From the NCBI RefSeq assembly GCF_014203695.1, contig NZ_JACHJO010000005.1, positions 62,001-126,000 of the forward strand: a stretch of 64,000 nucleotides of DNA, written 5' to 3'. The notes beneath the pieces are model-generated. The model worked only from the letters and a program-made list of their open reading frames with translations. It made no database searches and was not told the origin of the DNA. Origin of the DNA: Nocardiopsis algeriensis (GTDB lineage: Bacteria > Actinomycetota > Actinomycetes > Streptosporangiales > Streptosporangiaceae). A program made the translations under genes and the position numbers. Shown one piece after another: positions 49,324-57,426 of this stretch (position 1 is its first letter; each line of letters begins with the position of its first letter).

Positions 49324-52300
49324 TCAGGGCGCGTCGGGCCAGGGTGCGGCGCTGCGGACCAGGCCGGTGAAGGAGGCCAGCAGGCGCAGCTCGTCGATGC
49401 TGCGGGGGGTGGTGGTGAGCAGGTCGGGCGAGTGGACGAGGACGGCGGCCAGCTGGGCGCGGGAGAGGGCGACGTTGAGGCGGTTGCGGTCCAGGACGAA
49501 GGCGGCGCCGCGGCTGGCGGCCGCGGCGTCGGAGGTGGTCATGGAGCAGATGACCGCGGCGGCCTCCTGGCCTTGGAAGCGGTCGACGGTGCCCACGCGT
49601 ATGCCGTCGAGCTGGGGGTGGGTGCGGGCGGCCTCGGCCAGGGCGCGGCGCAGGGCGCGGACCTGGAGGTTGTAGGGGGCCACGACGAGGATGTCGTGTC
49701 CGGTGAGGGGTCGGGGCCGGTCGCCGGGTTCGGAGGTGATCTTGTCGGTGGTCAGGGTGCGGGCGATGGCGATGACGGCGTCGGTCTCCTCGGGGCTGTG
49801 GACGGTGCGGCCCCGGTGGGTGACCGGGTGGGAGTACAGGCCCGGTGCCAGGGTGGAGAGGCTGCGTTCGCGGGTGGTGGGGTGGGCGTGCAGGCGGCCT
49901 TGGTAGGACAGGCGGGAGACGGGCGCGCACACGTCGGGGTGCATGCGGCGGGTCTGGTCGAGGAAGTAGCCCAGGGCGGGGTCGATGATGTGGCCTTCGC
50001 CCATGAGGTGCTGGAGCGCGGAGGCGTCGGCGCCTTCGCCGTGGGTGCCCTGGACGACCTGGGGCAGCTGCTGGGGGTCGCCGAGCAGGACGAGGTTGGT
50101 GGCGGAGGCGGAGACGGCGAGGGTGTCGGCGAGGGCGAACTGCCCGGCTTCGTCGATGACGAGGACGTCGAGGGGGTCGGCGACCATGGCGGCGTTGGTC
50201 ATGGCCCATGCGGTGCCGCCGATGAGGACGGGGTTGCCCTGGGCGGTGTTCTTGGTGCGCCAGGCGGCCAGGGCCTGGGGCGTGGTGGGCTGTTCCCAGG
50301 GCAGGTCGGGGTCGGTGTCCTTCTTGCTCCTGGCGCGTTTGGCGGCGGGCAGGTCGACTCCGGCGGCGGCGGTGGCGCGCAGGGCGGCGGCCATGAGGTT
50401 CTCGACGGCCTTGTGGCTGGTGGAGCACACGCCGATGGTCTTGCCCTGGCGGGCCAGGTGGGTGATGAGCTGGGCGGCGAGGTAGGTCTTGCCGGCGCCG
50501 GGCGGGCCCTGGACGGCGAGGTAGGAGTGGTCGAGGCGGTCGGCGGCGGCGATGACGGCGGCGACGGTGTCGCCGCCGCAGTCGGCCGGCCGGGGCAGGG
50601 GGCCGGGCGGGTCGAGGCGGGGCGGGATGCGGCGCAGCAGGTCCAGGCCGGGGTGGTCGGGCCAGTGGGGCAGGCGGTCGACGGCGGTGGCGGCGATCAG
50701 CTCCAGGGCTCCGTCCTTGGGGGCGGGGTTGACGGGTGATCCGGGCAGGACGGCGGCGGGCAGGGCGGAGCGCAGGTCGTCGGGGTCGCAGGTCTCGGTG
50801 AGGGTGAGGGTGTCGGGGCGGGCGTCGGTGACGGTCGCGGGCTGGGTCGTGGCGGGGCGTCCGGAGGCGGCGGGGTAGAGCAGGTGGACGTCCTGGCCGG
50901 TGGTGAAGGGGTGGGGGTGGGAGGTGTCCAGGCGCATGCGCAGTTCGCGGTGGGCCTTTCGGCGGCGTCCGGTGGGCGGGTTCCACTCCCCCGCCCGGAC
51001 CTGCCAGGGCACGGCGCAGTCGGTGTCGGCCTCCAGGTCCGTCAGGGGGGCGCTGGTGCGGCGGAAGTGCTCGCGCCAGGGCGGCAGGTTCTCGCGCTGG
51101 TAGTAGCCGACGAGGGAGGCCATGCAGGCGCGGGTGCGGTCGTGGTCGGTGCGCTGGTCGGTGTCGGCGGGCAGGTCGCGGGTGAGGGGGTCGGTGAGGG
51201 CGGCCTGGCGGGCGGCCTTCTCGGCGCGTTTGCGGGCGCGCTCGGCCTCTTGTTCGGTGATCTCGAGCTGGTGGGCGGGGCGCTGGGTGATGCCCTGGCG
51301 GGTGCGCTGGTCCTCGAGCCAGTCGCGCAGGCGGGCGGTGGAGTGGCAGTCGTCGCGGTTGTAGGCGGCGATGTCGGCCAGCACCTGGTCGGCGGCCCGG
51401 GTGCGGCCGGCCTGGGCTGCCGACAGGTAGGCGGCGTAGGCGTCGATGCTGGAGGCGGCGGTGGTGACGCCGCCGGTGCGGCCGGCGGGGAGGTAGAGGG
51501 GTTCGAGGTACTTGATGGAGTAGGAGCGCTGGGACACGCGCAGGCTCTTGCGTACGACGGTGTACAGGTCGACGAGGCGGTGTTCGCGCAGGAGGCGGTT
51601 GACCTCCTCCTCGCGGGTGGCGTACTCGGAGCTGAGGTGCTTGAGGCGGTCGGCCTCGTAGGAGGCGTAGTGGTAGATGTGCGCGTGGGGGTCGGCGTCG
51701 ATGCGCCGGTAGGCGAAGTCGACGAAGTCCTCCAGGGCCTTCTTCTCCTGGGCGCGGTCGTGGGCCCAGAAGGCGTGGAAGGTCTCGTTGCCGGCCTGGT
51801 CCTCGGTGGTGGCGCCGAAGAGGTATTCGAGGCCGCGGCCGCCCTGGCGTGAATGGTAGGGGTAGCCCTCCATGTCGAAGAAGATGTCGCCGGGGCTGGG
51901 GGCGGGCAGGGAGGCCAGGCCGTCGGGTGAGAAGACCTCGGCGGTGACGGTGCCCTGGGGGTTGCGGGGGGTGCGGGTGGCGTCCTGGCGGACCTGGAGG
52001 GCGGCCTGGGCGCGCAGGGCGTCGAAGGAGCGCGGGGGCAGGGTGGGCGGGCGCCGGTCGTCGCTCGCCCGGGCGAGGTCGTCGATGGTGGTGATGCCGG
52101 CGTCGGTGAGTTTGGTGGCCTGGTCGGTGCGCAGGCCGGCGACCAGGCTCAGGTGGCGGGCGGCGGTGCGGCCCTGGCTACACCAGGTGGCGTAGCCGCA
52201 TCCGTCGCAGGCGGGCCGGGGGTGGCCCCAGGTGGGGGTCGGCAGGGCGGGTGGTCGGGTCAGGTTCTGGAGCAGGCGGGTGGTGACGGTGTCGAGGATG

Positions 52301-52974
52301 GGGGTGAAGTCGGCGACGTCGAGGGTGTGGGTGCGGCCGTCACCGGTGAGCAGGTGCATGTGGCGGGGGGCGCGGCCGGTGGCGACGGCGACGGCTTGGG
52401 CGTAGGCGGTGAGCTGGATGACGGCGCCCGGTCCGGGGCGGCGGGTGAGTTTGGTGTCCCAGGGTTCGTAGGTCCACTCCCCCGGCGGGGGCTGGGGGGT
52501 GCGGGGTGTGCCGGTGGCGGGGTCCAGGTCGGCGCGGATGAGGAAGTCGGCGCGGCCGTGGAAGGCCACGGGTGTGGGGGCGTGGTCGGTGAGGGGGTGG
52601 TGGAAGCAGGCCTGGTAGATGACGGGGGCGCCCTGGGCCATGGCGCGGGTGGTGGCGGCTGCTGCCTCGGCCAGGGAGGCGTCGTCGGGGTGGGGGTCGG
52701 GAATGTGGACGACGGTGCCGAACAGGGCGGTGAGGCGTTCGAGCTCGGCCTGTTCGTGCAGGTGGCCGTGGTGGGCGACGAGGGCGTCGACGGGTTCGGG
52801 TGCGGGGGCGCCCTCGATGCGGGCGGCGAGGGCTGCCTTGAGGGAGCTGCGGTGGTCGCATTCCAGGGTGTCGACGAGGTCGGTGGGTGAGACGACCCAG
52901 CCGGAGGTGGTGGCAAACAACGCCCGGGCTCCCTGTTGCTGGTGGTGGCTGTGCGGGTGCTCGGATTGTGCCAC
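49324..52974 (-). CDS. RecB-like nuclease, RNase H-like and SF1 helicase fusion (TM0106 family)
   Basis: A 1216-residue fusion. Part 1 (about 1-290) is a Cas4/RecB-type nuclease with VDTLECDHRSSL, the nuclease residues in FHGRADFLIRADL and YEPWDTKLTRR followed by QLTAYAQ, and the iron-sulfur cysteines CDGCGYATWC. Part 2 (about 380-545) is a DEDD exonuclease/RNase H-like domain: DIFFDMEGYP, YHYASYEADRLKHL and YNRDDCHSTARL. Part 3 (about 800-1216) is an SF1 helicase: Walker A GPPGAGKTYLAAQL, VIDEAGQFALAD, GDPQQLPQ, DRFQGQEAAAVIC and NVALSRAQ. Such proteins are inferred to process nucleic acid in repair or defence. ATG 52974 gives a normal start. Confidence 0.88.
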   Translation of the reverse strand: MAQSEHPHSHHQQQGARALFATTSGWVVSPTDLVDTLECDHRSSLKAALAARIEGAPAPEPVDALVAHHGHLHEQAELERLTALFGTVVHIPDPHPDDASLAEAAAATTRAMAQGAPVIYQACFHHPLTDHAPTPVAFHGRADFLIRADLDPATGTPRTPQPPPGEWTYEPWDTKLTRRPGPGAVIQLTAYAQAVAVATGRAPRHMHLLTGDGRTHTLDVADFTPILDTVTTRLLQNLTRPPALPTPTWGHPRPACDGCGYATWCSQGRTAARHLSLVAGLRTDQATKLTDAGITTIDDLARASDDRRPPTLPPRSFDALRAQAALQVRQDATRTPRNPQGTVTAEVFSPDGLASLPAPSPGDIFFDMEGYPYHSRQGGRGLEYLFGATTEDQAGNETFHAFWAHDRAQEKKALEDFVDFAYRRIDADPHAHIYHYASYEADRLKHLSSEYATREEEVNRLLREHRLVDLYTVVRKSLRVSQRSYSIKYLEPLYLPAGRTGGVTTAASSIDAYAAYLSAAQAGRTRAADQVLADIAAYNRDDCHSTARLRDWLEDQRTRQGITQRPAHQLEITEQEAERARKRAEKAARQAALTDPLTRDLPADTDQRTDHDRTRACMASLVGYYQRENLPPWREHFRRTSAPLTDLEADTDCAVPWQVRAGEWNPPTGRRRKAHRELRMRLDTSHPHPFTTGQDVHLLYPAASGRPATTQPATVTDARPDTLTLTETCDPDDLRSALPAAVLPGSPVNPAPKDGALELIAATAVDRLPHWPDHPGLDLLRRIPPRLDPPGPLPRPADCGGDTVAAVIAAADRLDHSYLAVQGPPGAGKTYLAAQLITHLARQGKTIGVCSTSHKAVENLMAAALRATAAAGVDLPAAKRARSKKDTDPDLPWEQPTTPQALAAWRTKNTAQGNPVLIGGTAWAMTNAAMVADPLDVLVIDEAGQFALADTLAVSASATNLVLLGDPQQLPQVVQGTHGEGADASALQHLMGEGHIIDPALGYFLDQTRRMHPDVCAPVSRLSYQGRLHAHPTTRERSLSTLAPGLYSHPVTHRGRTVHSPEETDAVIAIARTLTTDKITSEPGDRPRPLTGHDILVVAPYNLQVRALRRALAEAARTHPQLDGIRVGTVDRFQGQEAAAVICSMTTSDAAAASRGAAFVLDRNRLNVALSRAQLAAVLVHSPDLLTTTPRSIDELRLLASFTGLVRSAAPWPDAP

Positions 52975-53052
52975 GTGGGGGCGACGTGGGGGGCCTCACA
53001 CGCCCGAGGAGGGGCGGTGGCGGCGCGGGAGCGGGCCCTGCGGGGCGCGGTG

Positions 53053-53757
53053 TCAGCCGACGACCTGCCATTGGACCTGGCCGACTCCGGCGCCGGTTCC
53101 GATGATCTGGTCGAAGGCGGCGGTGGACAGGTCCAGGCAGCGGCCGGCGACGAAGGGGCCGCGATCGTTGATGCGGACGGTGACGGAGCTGCCGTTGGCG
53201 GGGTTGGTGACCTGGACCATGGTGCCGAAGGGCAGGGTCTTGTGGGCGGCGGTCATGGCGCCGGGGTCGAAGGTCTCGCCGTTGGCGGTGGTGCGGCCGG
53301 CGAAGTCGGCGCCGTAGTAGGAGGCTTCGCAGGTGCCGCCCTGGCCGGTGGACTCCTCGGGTTCCTCGGGCGCGGTGTCGGTGCTCTGGTCCTGGTCGGT
53401 GTCCTCGGGCTCGGGTGAGGCGATGTCGGAGCCGGCGGCGGTGGAGGTCTGGGTGGCGGCGGAGACGGCTTCCTGGGCGCTGCCGTGGGCCTGGCCGTCG
53501 GCGGGTGCGGGGTCGGCCGGGGTGAGGGGGTCGGGGTCGGCCTCGGGGACGAGGGCGGCGCTGGTGGCACTGGTGGTGTCGGGGGGTGTGTTTCCCAGGG
53601 TGATGGCGGCGGTGGCGCCTCCCGCCACGGTCAGGGCCAGGCCGGTGGTCGCGGCCAGGACGATGGTGCGTTTGCGCCGGGCGCGTCTGGCTGCCGTGCG
53701 TGCTCCCACAGGGGCGGGGGCGTCGTCGGTCTGGGGTCGGGGCTGGGGTGTTGCCAC
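53053..53757 (-). CDS. rlpA: RlpA-like secreted protein (double-psi beta-barrel)
   Basis: A 234-residue protein. A basic N-terminus is followed by one transmembrane or signal helix ([21 protein letters not shown], about residues 33-53), then a 90-residue acidic, low-complexity linker, and a C-terminal double-psi beta-barrel: [35 protein letters not shown] and [18 protein letters not shown] with the conserved catalytic-type aspartate in NDRGPF. RlpA relatives are lytic transglycosylases of septal peptidoglycan. The start is GTG 53757 with AAGGAC. The linker suggests the barrel reaches into the wall. Confidence 0.85.
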   Translation of the reverse strand: MATPQPRPQTDDAPAPVGARTAARRARRKRTIVLAATTGLALTVAGGATAAITLGNTPPDTTSATSAALVPEADPDPLTPADPAPADGQAHGSAQEAVSAATQTSTAAGSDIASPEPEDTDQDQSTDTAPEEPEESTGQGGTCEASYYGADFAGRTTANGETFDPGAMTAAHKTLPFGTMVQVTNPANGSSVTVRINDRGPFVAGRCLDLSTAAFDQIIGTGAGVGQVQWQVVG

Positions 53758-53986
53758 GTCGCTGGGTCCTTCGTCGGGGTGCAGGGCCGGACGGTCCGGG
53801 TGCCCGACCGCGGCCGGTGGATGCGGAGGGACGGGGTGTCCGGTGTGGTGTGTGCCCTGTGCGGGACACGGCCGCCGGTGTGGCCGGGCGCGGGGCCTGG
53901 GCGCCGAGCCTAAGGTGTCACGCTGAGGTAACGGTAGCGGAAAGGGAGGGTTTGTGGAACTTCTCACCTGCCGCTCGGCGCGGTCC

Positions 53987-55102
53987 TCAGCCGGTGTTGT
54001 GGGGCTCGGGCAGCTCGGGGCGGCGCGGCGGGATGCCGTCGGGGAACAGGTGCGCGGCGGCCTCGGGCAGGTCCTGGCCGCTGAGTGCGGCCACGGCGCG
54101 GGCCAGGGTGGGGTTGTCCAGGTGTCCGCCCACGGTGCGGATGAGCAGGGCCAGGGTGGGCAGGGCGGGGGCGCCCAGGTGGGCGGCGGCGTAGCGGGCG
54201 GCCACGGCGGGGGTGCGTGAGGCGCCGGCCCAGCAGTGCAGCAGGACGCGTTTGCCCTCGGCGCGCAGGGTGGCGACCGCGGCGGCCGCCTCGTCGAGGG
54301 CGAAGTGCAGGTTGGGGTTGGCGCCGGGCCGGTCGTGCAGCCACACCCGTGTCCAGTCGCGGGCGGGCAGGTGGGGTGCGTCGTCGGGGTGGGTGCGGCA
54401 CAGGGACACGGCGGCGTCGGCGCTGTCGGGGTGGGTGCGCAGGTGGTCGAGGTTGCCCAGCAGGACCTGGTCGTCCAGGGGGTGGGGGACGGCGAAGGGG
54501 GGCAGGCGCCGGCTGGGGCCGGTGCGGATGGGGGCGTGGGGCCAGGAGGAGGTCCGGTGGCCCCGGGCCGCGGTGAGGGCGTCGGTGACGAGGGTGTGCG
54601 GATCCGCGGCCAGGTGGCGCAGGGAGCGCAGGGGCAGTGCGGAGAAGCCCCAGCGGGCTCCGGCCAGGGCGCCGGTGTACATGGCGGTGAGGTCCCCGGC
54701 CGCGGCGTGGGCGCTGCGGACGGCACGGGTCAGGTGATGGCAGGCGAAGATGCCGCGGGCGGGGTCGTGGGCGGGGACGGGGGTGCGGGTCAGGGCCCGC
54801 CAGGAGGCGCTCGGGGGACGGTCCGCGGGGGTGTGTTCCAGGAGGGTGCGCGGTGGGGCGGCGGTGAGGACGAGGGTGCGCAGGGCCTGGGCCCAGGCGT
54901 GGTCGAGGGGGTCGGGAGGGGGGTGGGGCAGGGCGGTGCCGGCGTTCAGGTCGGTCAGGGCGGCGCGGATCAGCCGGGCCAGGGGGGCTGGGACGGGGGT
55001 GGAGCGGGCGGTTGCCGCTGCTGCGCCGGCCAGGGCTCCTGCGGCGCGGTCCCACACGGGGTCGTGCAGGTCGGGGTGGTCGCGGGTGGCGCCGGTGTCC
55101 AC
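53987..55102 (-). CDS. Protein phosphatase with degenerate ADP-ribosylglycohydrolase half
   Basis: A 371-residue protein in two parts. The N-terminal half resembles ADP-ribosylglycohydrolases ([13 protein letters not shown] at the start and [18 protein letters not shown] near 190) but the metal- and substrate-binding aspartates are missing: the family's GDALG becomes AAATA, and its D-x-D motif reads AAGDLTAM. The C-terminal half (about 225-371) is a dual-specificity phosphatase with an intact P-loop, [10 protein letters not shown] (Cys-x5-Arg, about residue 320), and a general-acid region near [10 protein letters not shown]. So the enzyme part is probably phosphatase only. Start GTG 55102 after AAGGAG. 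It follows the nir/siroheme operon on the same strand after 125 bases. Confidence 0.8.
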   Translation of the reverse strand: MDTGATRDHPDLHDPVWDRAAGALAGAAAATARSTPVPAPLARLIRAALTDLNAGTALPHPPPDPLDHAWAQALRTLVLTAAPPRTLLEHTPADRPPSASWRALTRTPVPAHDPARGIFACHHLTRAVRSAHAAAGDLTAMYTGALAGARWGFSALPLRSLRHLAADPHTLVTDALTAARGHRTSSWPHAPIRTGPSRRLPPFAVPHPLDDQVLLGNLDHLRTHPDSADAAVSLCRTHPDDAPHLPARDWTRVWLHDRPGANPNLHFALDEAAAAVATLRAEGKRVLLHCWAGASRTPAVAARYAAAHLGAPALPTLALLIRTVGGHLDNPTLARAVAALSGQDLPEAAAHLFPDGIPPRRPELPEPHNTG

Positions 55103-55227
55103 GGTGGCTCCTTGCCGGGTGCGGTCGGGTACGCACCGGCAGTCCTTCCCTTCTGCGGGCCCGGTGGTGCCTTTCCTGCCGCTTGTGGCCATGTCCTTGC
55201 GCAAGGGGGCCGGAGGCCGCGGCGGGA

Positions 55228-55914
55228 TCAGCTGCGGGCGGCCGGGAGGTGCGAGTGGTAGCGGTCGATGACGGCGCGGGCGACGGCCGGGTGGGGGCAC
55301 AGGGGCGCGGCGACGGTGTCGGCGCCGGCCGCGGCCAGGCGCTGGTGGAACAGGCCGGGTGCCAGGAGCCAGGAGGCGATGGAGACGCGGGTGTGGCCGC
55401 GGGCGCGCAGGTGGGCGACCTGTTCGGGGACGGTGGGGGTGCCTGTGGTGATGTGGCCGATGTGGACAGGGGTGCGCAGGCGGTGGGAGAGGGCGCGGGC
55501 GTGCCGGGCCAGTTCGAGGAGGGCGCGGGGGTCGCGGGTTCCGGCCGCGGCCATGACGACGGCGTCGCCGGGGCGGTGCCCGGCGTGGTGCAGGCGGTGT
55601 GCGGCGGCCTCGGCCAGGGCGGGGTGGTCGCCCAGGCCGGGGGTGACGGCGGCGTCGGCGCGTCCGGCGCGGGCGAGTTGGCGGGGGATGTCGGTGCGTA
55701 CGTGATGGCCGTTGGCCAGGAAGGCGGGGACGACGACGAGGGGGCCGGGGAGGTCGGCGGCGGTGTCGGTGACGGTGGGGGTGAGGACGTCGGCGAAGGC
55801 CAGGCGGACGGGCAGGCCGGTGGTGTGGGCCACCTTCAGGGCCAGGGAGTGGGCGGTGGCGGTGCCGCGGGGGTCGCGGGTGCCGTGGACGGCCAGCAGC
55901 AGGGTGGGCTTCAC
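55228..55914 (-). CDS. Sirohydrochlorin chelatase-type protein (CbiX/SirB)
   Basis: A 228-residue two-domain chelatase. VKPTLLLAVHGTRDPRG is the first half's metal-site start; LVVVPAFLANGHHVRTDIP carries the conserved active-site histidines; the second domain has VVMAAAGTRDPRALLEL and VSIASWLLAPGLFHQRL. In a nitrite reductase operon it is expected to insert iron into sirohydrochlorin to make siroheme, the NirB cofactor; a cobalt role is possible but less likely. The start is GTG 55914 after GAGGAA. It follows the uroporphyrinogen-III synthase gene after eight bases. Confidence 0.88.
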   Translation of the reverse strand: MKPTLLLAVHGTRDPRGTATAHSLALKVAHTTGLPVRLAFADVLTPTVTDTAADLPGPLVVVPAFLANGHHVRTDIPRQLARAGRADAAVTPGLGDHPALAEAAAHRLHHAGHRPGDAVVMAAAGTRDPRALLELARHARALSHRLRTPVHIGHITTGTPTVPEQVAHLRARGHTRVSIASWLLAPGLFHQRLAAAGADTVAAPLCPHPAVARAVIDRYHSHLPAARS

Positions 55915-55922
55915 GGGGTTCC

Positions 55923-57056
55923 TCACAGGGCGGGGGGTGTGTCCAGGGCCAGTCGGTAGCCGCGTTTGACGACGGTGTGGACGATGCGGGGGTCGCCCAG
56001 GGCGGTGCGCAGGCGTGCGACGGCGGTTTCGACGGCGTGGGGTGCGGAGCCCGGGCCCAGGCAGGTGAGCAGGTGGGCGCGGCTGTGGACCTGTCCGGGG
56101 CGGTGGGCCAGGGCGCGCATCAGGCGCATGAGGGTGGGCGAGAGCGTGCGGGCGGTGCCGTCGACAATGACGGCGTGGCCGCGCAGGCGCAGGCGGTGGC
56201 CGGCCGCGTGCAGGGTGGGGAAGCGTGCGGGCAGCTCGTGGGCCAGGGCGCGGACCTGGGCGCCGACGCGGGCGCGCCGGGGCCAGCGGGCGGGAACGGC
56301 GCGGGTGGTGAGGGGGTGGGCGGTGGTGGGGCCCACGCACATGGCCAGGACGTCGTGGCGCAGGGCCTCCAGGAGTGCTTCGGTGCGGCCGGTGTCGGCG
56401 GCGCGGGAGAGGAGTCCGTCTGCGGCGGGTGCGCTGGTGAAGGTGAGGGCGTCCACTCCCCCGGCGATGGTGGTGTCGATGAGGCGGTCCAGGGGGTCGG
56501 TGTCGGTGGGGGGCCTCCACCGGTAGACGGGTATCTCGACGACCTCGGCGCCGGCCAGGCGCAGGGCGTCGGTGAGGTCGGGCAGGGGGCGGCCGTGGAG
56601 TTGGACGGCCACGCGCAGGCCTTGGACGCCTCGGGTCAGGAGGTGGTCCAGGATCTCGGCGCAGGATTCCCCGGGCGGTGACCAGTGTTCGGTGAGTCCG
56701 GCGGCGCGGATGGCGCCTGTGGCCTTGGGGCCGCGGGTGAGCAGGTGTGAGGTGCGCAGGGATGCCAGGAGGCGGTCGGCGCTGCCCCAGGTGTCGCAGG
56801 CCTCGATCCAGCCGCGGAAGCCGATGCCGGTGGTGACGACGACGATGTCGGCGGGGTGGCGGACGAGTTGCTCGGAGATCGCGGCCAGGTGCCGGTCGTC
56901 GCCGAGGGCGACGATGCGCAGGGCGGGTGCGGTGATGACGTGGGCGCCTTTGCGTTGGAGCAGGGCGGTGATCTCGTCGGCGCGGCGGGCTGCGGTGACG
57001 GCGACGGTGAAGCCGGTCAGGGGTGCGGTGGTGGGGCCGGTGCTGGGCGGGGTCAT
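55923..57056 (-). CDS. Uroporphyrinogen-III synthase with C-terminal winged-helix domain
   Basis: A 377-residue fusion. Residues about 14-265 form uroporphyrinogen-III synthase (HemD): GFTVAVTAARRADEITALL at the start, DIVVVTTGIGFRGWIEA and a second domain with VDALTFTSAPAADGLLS. The last 100 residues are an OmpR-type winged helix, LSPTLMRLMRALAHRPGQV and then DPRIVHTVVKRGYRLALD. The enzyme gives the tetrapyrrole for siroheme; the DNA-binding part may let it control the nir genes. This two-part protein is known in actinobacteria. ATG 57056 overlaps the nirD stop by four bases. Confidence 0.88.
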   Translation of the reverse strand: MTPPSTGPTTAPLTGFTVAVTAARRADEITALLQRKGAHVITAPALRIVALGDDRHLAAISEQLVRHPADIVVVTTGIGFRGWIEACDTWGSADRLLASLRTSHLLTRGPKATGAIRAAGLTEHWSPPGESCAEILDHLLTRGVQGLRVAVQLHGRPLPDLTDALRLAGAEVVEIPVYRWRPPTDTDPLDRLIDTTIAGGVDALTFTSAPAADGLLSRAADTGRTEALLEALRHDVLAMCVGPTTAHPLTTRAVPARWPRRARVGAQVRALAHELPARFPTLHAAGHRLRLRGHAVIVDGTARTLSPTLMRLMRALAHRPGQVHSRAHLLTCLGPGSAPHAVETAVARLRTALGDPRIVHTVVKRGYRLALDTPPAL

Positions 57057-57415
57057 GGTGCGGCCAGGGGGGTGCGGATCTGGACGGTGGTTCCGGTGTC
57101 GCGGACGGGCCAGGTGGTCAGGCGGACGTGGGGGGAGTCCAGGCTGTGGCCGGTGCGCAGGTCGAAGGTGTGTTTGAGCAGGGGGGAGGTGATGGTGGGG
57201 GTGCCGGCGCGGTCGCCGACGATGCCGCGGGCCAGGACGGCGGCGCCGGTGTAGGGGTCGATGTTGTCGAGGGCGTAGAGGTGGCCGTCGCGGGTGCGGA
57301 ACAGGGCGGCCTGGCGGCCGCCGGGAAGCAGGACGGCGATGCCGTCGTCGGTGTGCAGGCGGCTGCTGGCGCAGGCGTCGATCCAGGTGGTGGAGGTGGC
57401 GTAGGCGGTGGTCAC
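57053..57415 (-). CDS. nirD: Nitrite reductase small subunit NirD
   Basis: A 120-residue NirD of the Rieske-like fold. Typical parts are IAVLLPGGRQAALFRTRDG, LYALDNIDPYTGAAVLARG and SPLLKHTFDLRTGHSLD. The iron-sulfur ligands of real Rieske proteins are absent, as is normal in NirD, which serves as a structural partner of NirB. Start GTG 57415, eleven bases after nirB. Its stop overlaps the uroporphyrinogen-III synthase start. Confidence 0.9.
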   Translation of the reverse strand: MTTAYATSTTWIDACASSRLHTDDGIAVLLPGGRQAALFRTRDGHLYALDNIDPYTGAAVLARGIVGDRAGTPTITSPLLKHTFDLRTGHSLDSPHVRLTTWPVRDTGTTVQIRTPLAAP

Positions 57416-57426
57416 GGGGTGTCTCC

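Noticed and set aside
53758..53986. Possible c-di-AMP (ydaO) riboswitch before rlpA, a frequent partner of such genes in actinobacteria
   Set aside because: I read the minus strand and did not find the conserved purine-rich core sequences of that riboswitch.
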